In this document: positions 22,989 through 34,150 of the stretch, piece after piece
Layout of the letters: each line of letters opens with the position of its first letter
Position numbering within the stretch: position 1 is the stretch's first letter
NCBI GenBank assembly: GCA_029204045.2
Contig: CM055066.1
Location: forward strand, 48,979,863-49,043,862
Source of the DNA: Tillandsia leiboldiana
Taxonomy: Eukaryota; Streptophyta; Magnoliopsida; Poales; Bromeliaceae
Direction of reading: 5' to 3'
Length of the DNA: 64,000 bases
The notes under the pieces: model-generated
Told to the model about the DNA's origin: nothing
What the model saw: only the letters and a program-made list of their open reading frames with translations
Database searches by the model: none
Position numbers and translations under genes: made by a program

Positions 22989-25855
22989 TAGTATATTTAA
23001 CTAGTAGTATATTAATTTGAGGGTTGTTTGTGCCTTACGTGTCGGCTTCTCCCCTCTTCCCGCACCCCCCGCTCCCCGCTTTCCCTTTTGCTATCCCACA
23101 CATGGCTTCCTCCCCTTCCTGCGGCTCCCCCCCCAAGAGGGATATGGTATTCTTGCGCACATAGTTTCCCCATCTCTCTCTTCCCTGCATGTGGCTTCCC
23201 CTCTCCTCCCGCGGCTCCCCCCGAGCGGGAACTGGTATCCTTTGCACATGGTTTTCCCATCTCTGTCGCTTGCCTCCCTTCGCTGCCCAGAATGGGGCTT
23301 TTCTCCCATCTCTCGCGGAATCCCTTCCCCCCGGCAGCACGTACATGGCGAGTACAGCCCAGGACCTACTGTCATACGGTGTGCCCTCGGCTGCGCCGCA
23401 AGCCGCGTGGCGCGCGAGTTCCTGTCACGGCTTTGCTACGGCTTCCTTTTTCCTTCTATCTTGCATAGACGTCGATAAGTATGGCATACACATGGTTGCC
23501 TACTCCTATCTCTCTCCTCTGGTGGATGTTTCTGTTTGCCATCGGAGAACGGTAGAACGCCCTCTTCTCTCCCGGTTTCCCTATAAATAGTTATGTATCT
23601 TCTGTTCGTGTGCCTCAAGTTCTTGTTTGCTTTGAATGGCCTTCATTTTTTACTTCAATTTAGAAAATACTCTTTGCATAATTAGAGACTAATTGCCTCT
23701 CTAATTTACCTTCGTTTCTACTGCAGTTTACAAAATACTCTTCTCATAATCAATAACTATTTGCTTCTTCTCGACATTACTGTGTGTCTATACACTCATA
23801 CACGTATAGGAACTAAATGTTTTAGTCCCAAGCACATTTATGAACAAGACAGAGGAATAAGCAGACAATAATATGATATATTTGCAATTCAGGTATGAAT
23901 GATATAATATATTTACAGTGTAAATGGCGGGTGCTTCTTTTCTTTATGGATTGAAGTTCTCTTTTATTTCTTCCATTTTTTTGGGGGCGATGATGATGCA
24001 TAAGAAAAGCAGCAATTTTGGATGGTCTTAGGAGGTGAACTACTGTTTAGACAATGATGGCGTTTAAATAAAAAGCTTATAATCTTGAATGTCATTCAAT
24101 AATCAATTGTTTGTTGGGCAATCGGCGGACATTGTTTGCTGGTCATTTCGAGAAAATATGCGATATAGGTTGCCTCTAATGTTTCTACTACAAATCGGAT
24201 TTCTTTTTAGGGTTGTATTTCTTTTCGTGAAATTATTTTGGATTGGTTGTGCAATTTTCTGAGTAGGAAAATACTTGGAATTTTTCAGTGGCAAATTGGA
24301 TTTCTTTTAGCCCTGTATTTTTTTCCATGGACTTGATTTGGATTTGTTATGCAACCAGCTGACATTATTTGTTGGTGTGTATTTCTTTTCGTGGGCTTGA
24401 TTTAGATTGGTTGTACATGTTTTGTGAGTAGAAAAATACTCGAAATTTTTTCGTGGGAAATCGGATTTCTTTTTAGGCCTATATTTCATTTCATGGTCTT
24501 GATTTGGATTGGTTGTGTATGTTCTGTGGGTAGAAAAATAGTTGGAATTTTCTGGTAGCCTTTGACAACCAATTGTTGCTTGCATGATGTTGATACATGA
24601 GAAAAAACATATATATTGTTGGTTTTATACGCTCTCTTTTTTGAATTGAGCAGAGAGATTATTTGAGCCTCCTATTTTTTGGCCTTCTTTTCTTAAAGTC
24701 AAAATGCAGGAATTTGTATTTTCATGGATTCGTGTTCTATCCTATACTGGTATGTCAATTACAAATATAACATACTATTGCCTGCTCATTGTCTTCTTCA
24801 TTACTAGATACATTTGGCACTAAAACACTTACTTTCTATATGTGTAGACTCTAATGTGTTACTTTCTGACCTACAAATATATAGTTAGTTTTTGTAAGAT
24901 TAATATATAAATATATATAAGTGTATACACACACTCGGTGTGCTTAGTGATGCATACTTGGTAATTTTTGTTTTTTCCCTCCCTAGGATTCTAAGGTTGT
25001 ATATGTATTCTTTATGGATCTCCTCTAATTTTTTTTTCCCTTTGCATATGTTCTTTTGGATTGTTTGCCAATTGTGCTTTAGATCTGCGGTGGAATCAGC
25101 ATATTGAAGCTACAATTTGCAAGGCATAATTTTGGATTTACCGCTAATAGACACAATTTTTATATATATTCCTTCTTTTAATGATACGTGTCCTCTTTTG
25201 CTGTTCTACTAGGTTTGTTGGCAAAATTCTTCTAGGTTTGTGCTCGATTCACATAACTTATTAATCTTGCTATCTCTACTACAATAGTTTGTTGCCTACT
25301 TTGGTGAGTTAGATTATACTAACCTTGCAATTGCTTATTACATTAGTGTTCTTGCGACTTCTTCGTTACATTAGTGTTCTTGCGACTTCTTCGTTACATT
25401 AATGTTCTTGCGACTTCTTCGTTACAGAAATTTTAGTTTACTTTCTAAATTTTAATGATATAGATTTATAGTCGAGAGTCGATCTCACAGCTTCAGCTTG
25501 CCACACCATTTTGCTAACAGTGTTGAGAAAGGGGATGAAGAAATAAATGGTGAAGCCGAGAAGGAAACTAATCGAGAAAGCAAGCATACTGGAACCGAGG
25601 ACTTCCTATGACTTCAAAGTTGATGATTGGAGGAAGGTCATGGAGATTCAGCCGACTTAACTATTGCTGTTGGTGAATTACAGATTGACCAACAATTGAC
25701 TGAGGCAACTCCATTAATTTTTCTGCCACAGGCGGGTGCTTTAACAAACCCATAAGTTCAGTCATCACCCAAAGGAACTCCAATAAGCCATACTACAGTT
25801 GCCGACTCACAAGGAACACCTTCAAGTGACATCTTTGTAAATTCCAAAACAGGCA

Positions 25856-26990
25856 AGAAAGATAAGACTATACATACTCAAAGGCAAAGATTTCATACAT
25901 TGATCACATTTCATATAGATCATTTCCTTTTGTGCACTTCTCTAAAATTTATTATTTTCTCACTGTTAGTCTCCTTTTGTGCACCTCCAATTAGACGTTT
26001 CGATGGGAATAAAGAAGTTCTGAAAGTGAATGTAAAGTTCGGTGTAATAAAGTCTTTCTATTTTGGGATGCACTTCACAAACAGGGAGAATAGTTATACT
26101 TCCTTTACTACTAAGGGAGTATATGTTTGTATTTCTTTTTATTTGTTATGCTTTTTCTATGTAGGTCATGCACAAAAATATGGAGCAAGTGGTGATGATG
26201 ATCCTGAATGGCTTCCAGCTTTCCCATTCCCGCGTACGTTGTCTACAGATTTGGGTCCTGATTTGCAAATCCAGCATCACCAGAAGGTTCTTCCTGCATC
26301 GGTGTCGGCAATGGATGATTTCCAGAATCCCCGTGTACATGCAAGTAAACTGTCATTTGAAGGATGCGTATTGGGGTGCATAGTATATTTTTAAAAAACA
26401 CAGGTGGTGGGTTTTTTGTGTGGACTCTTTTGCTCGAATTCCTTCTTTTTTCTTTTTTGTTTGCTAGAGTGGCTTAGAATGACTGAAGAGTGGCTCGAGA
26501 GTGGATCAGACATAAACTGTCATTTGAAGGATGCAAATCGTTGCCTCTCCTTCGCGACCAAAATGCGTACTTCTCTTTTCGGTGCTTCTAACAGGGAAGA
26601 AAGATAAGACTACACGTACTCAAAGGCAAAGATTTCATATATTAATCACATCTCATATAGATCATTTCCTTATGTGCATGTCTCTAAAATTATTATTTTC
26701 TCATTGTACTTGGGCTTTCTGTTTTTAGTCTGTGGGAGCTATTGATGCGAAGATGATGTATTGTAGAAAAACCAACCAAATTGGCATCAACATTTACTGT
26801 ATTCACATACTGGTTCTTTTTTGCTTGCTCGAATTCCATCTTTTTTCCTTTTTGCTTGCTAGAGTGGCTTAGAATGACTGAAGAGTGGTTTGAGAGTAGC
26901 TCAAACATAAACTATCATTTAAAGGATGCAAATCGTTGCCTCTCCTTCGCGACCAAGATGCGTACTTCTCTTTTCAGTGCTTCTGCAGTA
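25856..26990 (+). repeat. Duplicated exon-like segments in the second Helitron
   Basis: Block A (26430-26592 and 26825-26985) contains GAGTGGCTTAGAATGACTGA and GATGCAAATCGTTGCCTCTC. Block B (25856-25965 and 26596-26706) contains ACTCAAAGGCAAAGATTTCA. The order is B-A-B-A-like, with a short A-related piece also at 26345-26370. One 164-codon frame covers 25900-26394 and includes DDDPEWLPAFPFP, but I do not recognise the protein; it could be a captured, scrambled gene. Confidence 0.6.
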
Positions 26991-27596
26991 TGAAATACCA
27001 TGCGAGCGTCAGTAAAATCTGATCACATTATTTGATATTCGCATTGCATTCGCATTTACTTTTGGAGAAATTATCTTATTGAGGCCAATTTTATACACAG
27101 CTCACCTTTAGTACCCTGGTGATGATGACATTATTTACCTCTCTATTGGAAGTTGGAGCATACATGCAGCGGATTATATGACGTCCCTCTATGGAAATGA
27201 TGCACTTCGATAAGTCTCTTCTCCTGGTAAGAGTGGGAGCTTCTTTTACCTATATATCTATTATCATTTTGTTTCTTAGGCTTAAGAAGACCTGAAGCTT
27301 CTTTGCTGAACAGTTATCACTTTCCATTGTTTAGGTACTCTTGAGGATGCTTCCAGCTTATGATTAAGCTGGGGAGTCCAATTCTTGGGGTGGGTCAAGT
27401 TGGTTAGAAAAGTCTTTTCCTAAAGAGTGACTTCCTCCTGTTAAGTCAGAGGGTATATATGTTGGAAATTAAGTTTTTGAAGTGCATATATGGAAGCTCA
27501 AACTTTGGAGGGAGATGTGTGTCGTAGATAATTTTGCAAGAGAACATTTGTAAGCTATCTATTCTGAATTTGACTTGAAGTGATTAATTTTTAGAG

Positions 27597-27815
27597 TCAC
27601 CATCGAAACCAATCTCCCCTGCATCTTCTCCTAACCTCATTTCTGATAACTCTCCAGCAAAGAACATTACTGGAGTACTTGCCAAGCGACATTTCCATGC
27701 TTATCGGCTCACACTGATTCCAGGAGTAGGAATTGGGATTATATTAGTCGCTGTTGTCCTGTTACTAATCTTAGTACCTCTTATTCACAAAAAGAGCAGA
27801 GGAATTGAACATTAA
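27597..27815 (+). pseudogene. Receptor-like kinase juxtamembrane/transmembrane fragment
   Basis: The frame begins right after a splice-acceptor-like TTTTTAG and reads SPSKPISPASSPN..., then FHAYRLTLIPGVGIGIILVA, a run of hydrophobic residues (VVLLLILVPLI) and HKKSRGIEH before a stop. Pro/Ser-rich extracellular stalk, LTLIPGVGIG, one membrane span and a basic xKKSR stop-transfer is the layout of plant receptor-like kinases resembling At1g49730/At3g19300 (from memory, not searched). The kinase domain is absent, so this is at most one captured exon. Upstream sequence 27120-27460 has exon-like GC content, but no product was recognised. Confidence 0.45.
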
Positions 27816-28160
27816 TTTATGTGAGGACCTAATGCAGAATTTCAGAAACCTCATTCGCTCTGAGGTTTATGTGTATTGTATTATTTTTTTAGTTTGGAAT
27901 TGAACATTAATTTATATTTGGAATAGTTAAATAGTATGGACAAATCAGTTCAATATGTATAATTTATTTGTAGTACTATTTTATTTACATACCCATTCTC
28001 CTTTAGATGATTCCAATTGATTGTGTAAATGCTAATATTATTCTGCATAAAATGCATGATTTTTCTCGCACGTCTCTCTATATAAGATTCTTTAGAATCT
28101 CTACAAAAGAGCATTATAAAAATCTTTCTACTACTGTTTAATTTGCCTAATTATTTTATA

Positions 28161-28189
28161 TCCGCAGCGAAGCACGGGTTTTTCACTAG
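28161..28189 (+). other. Helitron 3' terminus
   Basis: TCCGCAGCGAAGCACGGG, then TTTTTCA and CTAG before T. One stem base differs from the 22961 copy (GCACGG instead of GCGCGG). It lies about 530 bp beyond the RTF1-like stop codon. Confidence 0.7.
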
Positions 28190-28718
28190 TATACGATAAA
28201 AGTGTTGTGCTTATCCAAGTAATGTTGCCTTCCTACAATTTTTTTATGTGCCAATTATATGCAAAGAGGCATGACTATGACATTGAGATATTTCACTGTC
28301 TGTTGAATTTCCTGATAGGAGGTTTCCTTCCAATTTCAGTACCATCCTCAAATTGTCAAGTAATATAATCGAAAATGTAGGATGACTACGATGAAAACTT
28401 GAAGAGAGTCCTTGGCACAGTTGAGTTTTGAAAGTCGTGTAGATACCACAAATAATGCCAACTTCATAATTAGGGGATGGCACCAAACGGGACCATCATT
28501 CATATTACATCTATTGGACTTAATCAGCAGACAAACAAGATTTTCAAAGCCTATAACAACATAACATCTACAAGGCAAATCCATAACCATAAGATTACTT
28601 AGAAGGAGAGCAATATTTTTTAACTATCCGTTCAAACAAGAATTTAGGAAAATCATTTATAGCAGCAGCTGAAAGTTGAAGTTATGGATTACAAACCAGA
28701 TGTTATATCAGCAGCCAT
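28190..28718 (-). other. 3' flank/3' UTR of the RTF1-like gene
   Basis: Downstream of the stop codon on the minus strand; it includes short chance frames only. The end of the transcript is not determinable by eye. Confidence 0.4.
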
Positions 28719-30641
28719 TCAAAGCAGACCCCTGCGTCTCTTGTAGTCGCTCACCGTCAATGTCAGCGCGTGCCTCCTCCCATCATTTTCTGGGACCTTG
28801 TACCCAATCGTTGCTTCTATTTTCTGCTTTCTCGCCATGAAACCCTTCTGCACACCCTGAATACCTGACCCGAAATTGTTCAGAGCTGCCAATGAGATAG
28901 GCAGCTCAAAATTGTGCAGCATGTTTGATTCCGTTCCCTTGTCCACTGGTGCGTTGGTATCGACCAGTTTCCCCGCACCAGCTGCTGCTTCTAAAGCAGC
29001 AGCAGTGGCAGCGACACCAGCCTCCCCCACCTTCGCATCCCCGTTGCCGACTGCAGAACCCCCACTTTCCTCATTTGCGGCAGAAGGCTTTGACACATAA
29101 TAGTTTTTTGATCTCGTCCACCTCCTTGAGAAAGGATCGTAGCCCGCCTCTCCGGCCTTTAAACTGGTATTAACAGGCTTCAACTCTGAGGCATTTTTGA
29201 AATTCTCTGCTCGGTTCCTTCTGTTCATCTCTGCCAATTTTACAGCCTTTTCATTATTTTGCTTGGTTTGCCTCCTCGCTTCTAACGCCTTGAGCCTCGC
29301 CCGGATCTTCTCCACTTCTGCTTCATCCCTCCGACTCTGTGCAATTTCCAACTCCTTCCGTAAGCGGTCCTTCTCAGCCGCGACATTGATCGGGCGCAGT
29401 GAAGCAGACTTCTTCTCTTGAAGCATCTGCTTCACAGTGGCAGCCGAGTACACATAAGTGTTAACATTCTGAATGGCTTCCTTCTTGTCGAGCACTTCCT
29501 GGCGAGTCAGTATCCTCCCGCCCGCTTTTTCCACCTCTTGAAGCCATTCTTTAAATTCCTCCTCTAGCGGAGGAGAATCCGAGACCATAGCCATCTGCCA
29601 CCTGGCAGCCGAGGCCTCATTATCCCACACAACATTTAACCACTTACAAGTGGTGTAGTTCTCCAGCTTGTACTGTCGATCAGGGTCAGTCGCATCAACA
29701 TTCTTAACCATGCACAGCCTATATCTGGGAATCCCAGACCGGGTCTTGCCAATACCGAGCCGCACAAAGCACCCGACTATGACTTCTTCGAAAAAGGGTT
29801 CCATAAACCACTTCACGAGCTTGGACCGCCGGATTGTGATGTCCCTAATATCTTCAAACTTAAGAGGGTCTATTCTAGATGGTGAAATGTCCTCTAATAA
29901 ATCATCGTCCATTTTGTTGTCGTTGTGAAACCTCTCATCCTCACTATCCGATCTTCCTCCACTATCAGCTTCATTGCTCAAGTCACTAGGAGGGCTACCT
30001 GCTTTACGTTTTGGTGATGTATCACGATTATTGACGCTCCCAATTACTCCCTCTCCAGCTAAATCCTTCAACCTCCTACGGTAGCCATCAGGGTCTTGTT
30101 GTCTCATCCGCTTCGCCCGCAGTTCGTTCAACGCACTTTTGGCAGCGCTCTTGTCGGTCCGAGTTGAAGAGCGGCCACGGGAGGGGAGAGGGGGAGGGCT
30201 CTCTTTTCGGCCCTTCTTCTCCATCTTCGATGATGAGGCCCTGGCCATCTTCTTCAATTTGTAGTCGTCGATTCTTGTGCTCCGTTCCGCTAGTATCATC
30301 TCCCTGTCCAACTCAGTCATCTGCTCGAGCTGCTCCTTATCATCTTCATCCTTGTAAAGATCACTACCAATCGAGGGGGCGCTGTCGGACTCATCTCCAC
30401 TATGTCTATCATTATTATCATCATAATCTTGATCAATCCGCTTCTTAAGAGGGACTTGTGATCCTGAGGGTTTTTTCTTTGAGTACCTAGAGTTAGGGTT
30501 GTCTGAGTCATCCTTAGAATCACTCCCATCAGAGTATGATCCTTGTCTATGCCATTTTGACTGTGAGCGAGACTGCTTCCGTCCCCCCGATGAGCCAGTT
30601 CTCCCAGCAGCCTGCAATAGCAGGTTCTCCAAATCTACCAT
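28719..30641 (-). CDS. VIP5: RTF1-like protein, Paf1 complex subunit (VIP5-type)
   Basis: A 640-residue intron-free coding sequence. I place the start at the ATG at 30641 (MVDLENLLLQAAGRTG), matching the plant family start; the in-frame TTG two codons upstream is not needed. Residues 1-260 are charged and low complexity (SDSKDDSDNP, GDESDSAPS). About 263-395 is the Plus3 domain: FEDIRDITIRRSKLVKWF, FFEEVIVGCFVRLGIG, IPRYRLCMVKNVDA, NYTTCKWLNVVWDN. About 420-480 is a Lys/Glu/Arg-rich helix likely to form a coiled coil, and SRRWTRSKNYYV (505-516) is a typical C-terminal motif. In yeast and Arabidopsis, RTF1 helps RNA polymerase II elongation and histone H2B ubiquitination; Arabidopsis VIP5 is needed for FLC expression. 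It is nuclear by analogy. Length and order fit an intact gene. Confidence 0.95.
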   Translation of the reverse strand: MVDLENLLLQAAGRTGSSGGRKQSRSQSKWHRQGSYSDGSDSKDDSDNPNSRYSKKKPSGSQVPLKKRIDQDYDDNNDRHSGDESDSAPSIGSDLYKDEDDKEQLEQMTELDREMILAERSTRIDDYKLKKMARASSSKMEKKGRKESPPPLPSRGRSSTRTDKSAAKSALNELRAKRMRQQDPDGYRRRLKDLAGEGVIGSVNNRDTSPKRKAGSPPSDLSNEADSGGRSDSEDERFHNDNKMDDDLLEDISPSRIDPLKFEDIRDITIRRSKLVKWFMEPFFEEVIVGCFVRLGIGKTRSGIPRYRLCMVKNVDATDPDRQYKLENYTTCKWLNVVWDNEASAARWQMAMVSDSPPLEEEFKEWLQEVEKAGGRILTRQEVLDKKEAIQNVNTYVYSAATVKQMLQEKKSASLRPINVAAEKDRLRKELEIAQSRRDEAEVEKIRARLKALEARRQTKQNNEKAVKLAEMNRRNRAENFKNASELKPVNTSLKAGEAGYDPFSRRWTRSKNYYVSKPSAANEESGGSAVGNGDAKVGEAGVAATAAALEAAAGAGKLVDTNAPVDKGTESNMLHNFELPISLAALNNFGSGIQGVQKGFMARKQKIEATIGYKVPENDGRRHALTLTVSDYKRRRGLL

Positions 30642-31506
30642 GATCAAAGGTCTCTTTCAAACACCTGCAAGCACAGGAGCACTGACAATTTAGTATGTAT
30701 GTTAAATTTAAAGATAAAATCAACCATATGAAAAGATCTAAAAAAAACATTATGGGACAAAATAATAACAATAAGATCCAGGAAATTATTCTTCTCGAAG
30801 AAACTATGAAACTCATAATACTGCAGTATGTAAATACCTATGTCTTCTTGAGCAGATAAAACCTAAATTAACAAGAAAAAGTAGCAAAGCTAGGTTAAAC
30901 TAAAGCCGCAAAGGTCCGCTTGCAGCCGTAAACCTAGTCATGAAACTTCTGTTTCAGGTGTTAACACTGTTCTTTTTATGCTCCTTAAGTCTAGTTATGG
31001 GAAAAAATTTATATGAAGATTAATTACACTGTTACTTACATATAATTGTAAGCTATTCACCGCTAACTATATAAAGAGAGGACCGTGACAACTGTAGAAA
31101 ACAAACAATTACTTTCACCAACTTAATTTCCCAATTACTAATACGATAAAAGCATGTGTACAGAAGAACAAATATGTAACAGATACAATCTAGCTAATGA
31201 GTGTTCTCGGCAATTATGTAGTAAAGAATCATATAGAAAGGGAACTCCCTAAATCAATAACAATAAAAATCTAGATGTAATTGATCTATTTTCAATAGTG
31301 AATATAAAATGTTTAGTGACATGTCATATGACTCGGTGCACATGTGGTGATGATAAAATAGCAAAGGCAAATTAAAAAGTTGCTGATATTTATATTTACT
31401 ACATAGAAAAAAAAAATGATCACTTGACTTATATCTAAAATTCGCAGCATTAATTGCTGTTAAATATGAATCTGAAAAATAATTTACAGCTTTAAAAAGT
31501 CGCTTC

Positions 31507-31614
31507 TCTCACATAATTTTTCCTGTTATATCACTACTTCCTATTTCAGTCCAGGGTAAATCTCACATAATTTTTCCTGTTATATCACTACTTCCTATTT
31601 CAGTCCAGGGTAAA
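31507..31614. repeat. 54-bp perfect tandem duplication
   Basis: Copies 31507-31560 and 31561-31614 start TCTCACATAATTTTTCCTG and appear identical. It sits in the RTF1-like 5'-UTR intron. Confidence 0.9.
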
Positions 31615-31715
31615 TCAAATCAAGAAGCAAAGATAAATTATCACAAAACAACCAAATGATAGTAAAATTAGAAAGAAAACAATAGTTATCCATATATGAT
31701 GGACTACGACACTAA

Positions 31716-31932
31716 GGCTCCCTTTTGTTGCAGCACGTGCGATGTGCGTTGTTCTCACTTAGAGCCATTTATTTGAATACGAATGTTCTTCCCACCCGAC
31801 ACATTTGAGCAGTTACAAGCCGCTGCTGTTGTTTGCTTGCATTCGCACCTGCGGGTGGAAAAGACATCTAGCAAGATGCTTTACGGAAATGAGGCATATG
31901 TCAAACACGTTGCAACGCGCGCAAACTGAGCC
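31716..31932. mobile_element. MITE with TAA target duplication (PIF/Harbinger-like)
   Basis: The ends are GGCTC... and ...GAGCC, flanked by TAA (31713-31715 and 31933-31935). The 217-bp body is GC-richer than its surroundings. A 3-bp TAA duplication points to the Tourist/PIF type; the inverted repeats are short, so this is moderate. Confidence 0.5.
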
Positions 31933-32335
31933 TAAACAGAAGGACAGTTAATTTATGGGGAAAAAAAATTTACTTCTACTTATTTACAGAATTTTTAACC
32001 TAGATCATCTAAGTAAGTCAGTGAAAAAGGGGAAGTGGATCCCAAAATATTCACATATCGGGTTTCTCATCATCTACTCCTGAAAACAAGAAATTTGTGC
32101 ACGTGAATTACCAAAAATTTCAAACAAAAATCAAATAACGAATTCCACCCTTGAGGATCCTCAAAACAAGAAAATCATCTTTATACAATTCAAAGGAACC
32201 TATGCATATATACTAGAGTCAAAACCAAGTACAAAAATTTAGCCAGTAGTTTCTCCTTTTCTATAAACCCCCATCGCATCAAACCTCTCATTCTCACTCT
32301 TTAAGAAGGTAAACATCATATGATTAGCATTAAAG

Positions 32336-32353
32336 TTAGGGTTAGGGTTAGGG
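32336..32353. repeat. Three TTAGGG telomere-like units
   Basis: (TTAGGG)3 on the plus strand, CCCTAA on the transcribed strand of the RTF1-like gene, next to the predicted leader-intron donor. Telo-box-like motifs are common near 5' ends of plant growth genes; three units do not indicate a telomere relic. Confidence 0.7.
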
Positions 32354-32570
32354 AAAGAAATATACCGTATATCGACCGACGGAAGGCGGAACCACCGCCC
32401 GTAGCGAGTCGCCGGAGTTCCTCCGCCGCTGCCGCTCGCCGGAGATGAGAGGAAGAGTATCGAGATTCTTACCCTCCAAGCTGCGGGATCGGAGGGTTTG
32501 GAGGGGGATCGAACCGATTGAGATAGGGAGGAGACGGAAGATTTTATTGGGGAGTACATCTAGCATTTTC

Positions 32571-33075
32571 CTTTATTGGGATAGAGGCAAAGGGGTTGTA
32601 TAAAAAGTTCGTATTATTTAGTCCCTGAATTTTTTAATATTATAGGTAAGTCCCTCCTGTTTCTATTTTCTTTTGGAAAATATTGCTTCATATATTCTTC
32701 CGTTATTCAAAAATATTCATGCTTAAATTACTATCCGAGTTAAAAAAAAATTAAAATACCTACTTTGCTCTTAACTTATACAAATAAAAAAAATTGATGA
32801 TGGCAAAAAAATATATTTAAAAAAATAGACTTAAGGACAAATAAGAAAAAGTTCGTTACGGTAGAAGGTATATTTGAAAGGGCAAAATAATAATTTTACA
32901 GAGATAACGACAGTTGCTAACAGTTCACTAAAAAAATTTAACTCTAAAAATATATTTGAAAAAACTTGAAACGTTAAAAAGATATTTTAATATTACCTTT
33001 CTAAAAAGAATAAATAAAAAATTCGGAAATGTATGAAAGCAATTGCCACTATTTTTTTTTTTGTGAGAAAGATAA
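32571..33075. other. Upstream region of the RTF1-like gene
   Basis: AT-rich sequence between the predicted leader exon and the LTR at 33076. The promoter should lie at the left of this stretch, but no convincing core element was singled out. Confidence 0.4.
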
Positions 33076-34114
33076 TGTTGTAGTCCAAAATTTTCGCCAC
33101 TTGAGGAAATGACACGTGGTGTATGCCATCGGCTAAGGACATTAGCCGATAGAAGAAAGAGTCAGCAAAGGAGGACCCGCGTCTTGACTAAGACCGACCC
33201 CAGTCATGTGAGAATGCAGTACGTGACGCACGACATCAGCTGAAGGCATCAGCCGACAGAAGAAGCAGCTGAGCAAAAGGATTGTCGCCTCATCCAGGAT
33301 CGACCTCGGTTGAAGACAAAACATCAAGCCGCCTCAGTCGAGCGACGCAAAAGGCGAAGTCAGGGTCAACCCTCGGCTGCTCAAGCCGCAAAAGGAAAGA
33401 CTCTGAAAGGAAGGAGTACGAGATTTGGGCGCGAATCTCATAACTGACTCTAGAACGGCAGGCGGCGCCAAGCATTAAAAAGCATCGAAGATCATACTTC
33501 GGCGCATCAATTAGGAGATGAACTTGGACAGAAAAACGACTACTATCCTATTTGAGAAAATTCGACTCAAAAGAAAGTAGTTGAGGAATTTACGATGATT
33601 CTCCCAAATCATGCCGATTATTCAAATCAGCGATTATACGTACAGTTCGGGAATATATAAATACCCGAACCATCGAAGAAAAAAGGGTCTTGCAACCTCG
33701 TAAGCCAGCGACCACCCCTGCTTTTTCATATCTTTTCATAACTGCATTTACTGCTTTCCTAGATAACTTTTCATACTTGCATTTATCGCATTTCCTAGGA
33801 GTAGATTAACTTGTAATCGGTTCCCAGTTACCCTTGTAACCCTTCTCCAAGCAATACAATTCCTAATCGGCTATTCGGCCGTGTCAAATCCTTGTCCCCA
33901 TACCGCAGTTCCGCTCCTCTAGGCCGAACTCTGTTTGCCTCAATCCCCCAGTTCGGCTAATCCAGGCCGAACTCTCATGAGAGTTTGATTGAGAAGAACC
34001 CGGCCGAGCAGATCCCTCCTCGGCTCGATCGGTTGATCTATTGGCACGCAGCGCATCACACTCAGAGGGTCACCCCCCGGGGTCGATCACGGACAGCAAT
34101 TTTCGGCCCCAACA
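33076..34114 (+). mobile_element. 5' LTR (1039 bp) of a Tat-like gypsy element
   Basis: It starts TGTTGTAGTCC and ends GGCCCCAACA. Immediately afterwards comes TTTTTGGCACGCCCGGTGGGAC, the primer-site/leader context typical of plant Tat-lineage gypsy elements. It contains a TATA box, TATATAAATA at 33654-33663, and repeated CGGCT/AGCCGA motifs. A matching 3' LTR is not in the window, so the element is truncated or rearranged. Confidence 0.7.
33654..33663 (+). promoter_or_regulatory. TATA box of the Tat-like LTR
   Basis: GAATATATAAATACCCG, about 450 bp before the LTR end, in the sense direction of the following gag. Confidence 0.55.
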
Positions 34115-34150
34115 ACCTTTTTGGCACGCCCGGTGGGACACTCAGGTAAC

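Larger units (their letters stand above)
22989..28189 (+). mobile_element. Second Helitron, about 5.2 kb, abutting the first
   Basis: The right end is GCAGCGAAGCACGGG, a tail and CTAG (28186-28189) followed by T, nearly identical to the terminus at 22961-22988. The left end is less certain: after the duplicated CTAG, TAGTATATTAATTTGAGGG...TGCCTTACGTG parallels the TGCCACGTG block found about 40 bp inside the other Helitrons, but the initial TC is not clear. Like the first, it has a C/T-rich GC block near its left end (23040-23590, with a two-copy repeat containing CACATGG and GCGGCTCCCCCC) and AT-rich sequence beyond. It holds duplicated exon-like pieces and a receptor-kinase fragment. No Rep/helicase frame is present. 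Confidence 0.5.
30642..32570 (-). other. 5' UTR with a 1.7-kb intron of the RTF1-like gene
   Basis: Upstream of the ATG the minus strand shows CTTGCAG|GTGTTTG (acceptor, exon edge 30664). A donor ATACG|GTATATTT has its exon edge at 32366. This predicts an intron 30665-32365 and a GC-rich leader exon of roughly 200 bp from 32366 upward. The intron holds a MITE (31716-31932), a 54-bp tandem duplication and, 12 bp inside the donor, three CCCTAA units. The leader and its start are inferred from splice signals only. Confidence 0.55.

Noticed and set aside
23012..23590. 153- and 146-codon frames in a C/T-rich block
   Set aside because: Overlapping frames in compositionally biased, internally repeated sequence; no homology recognised.
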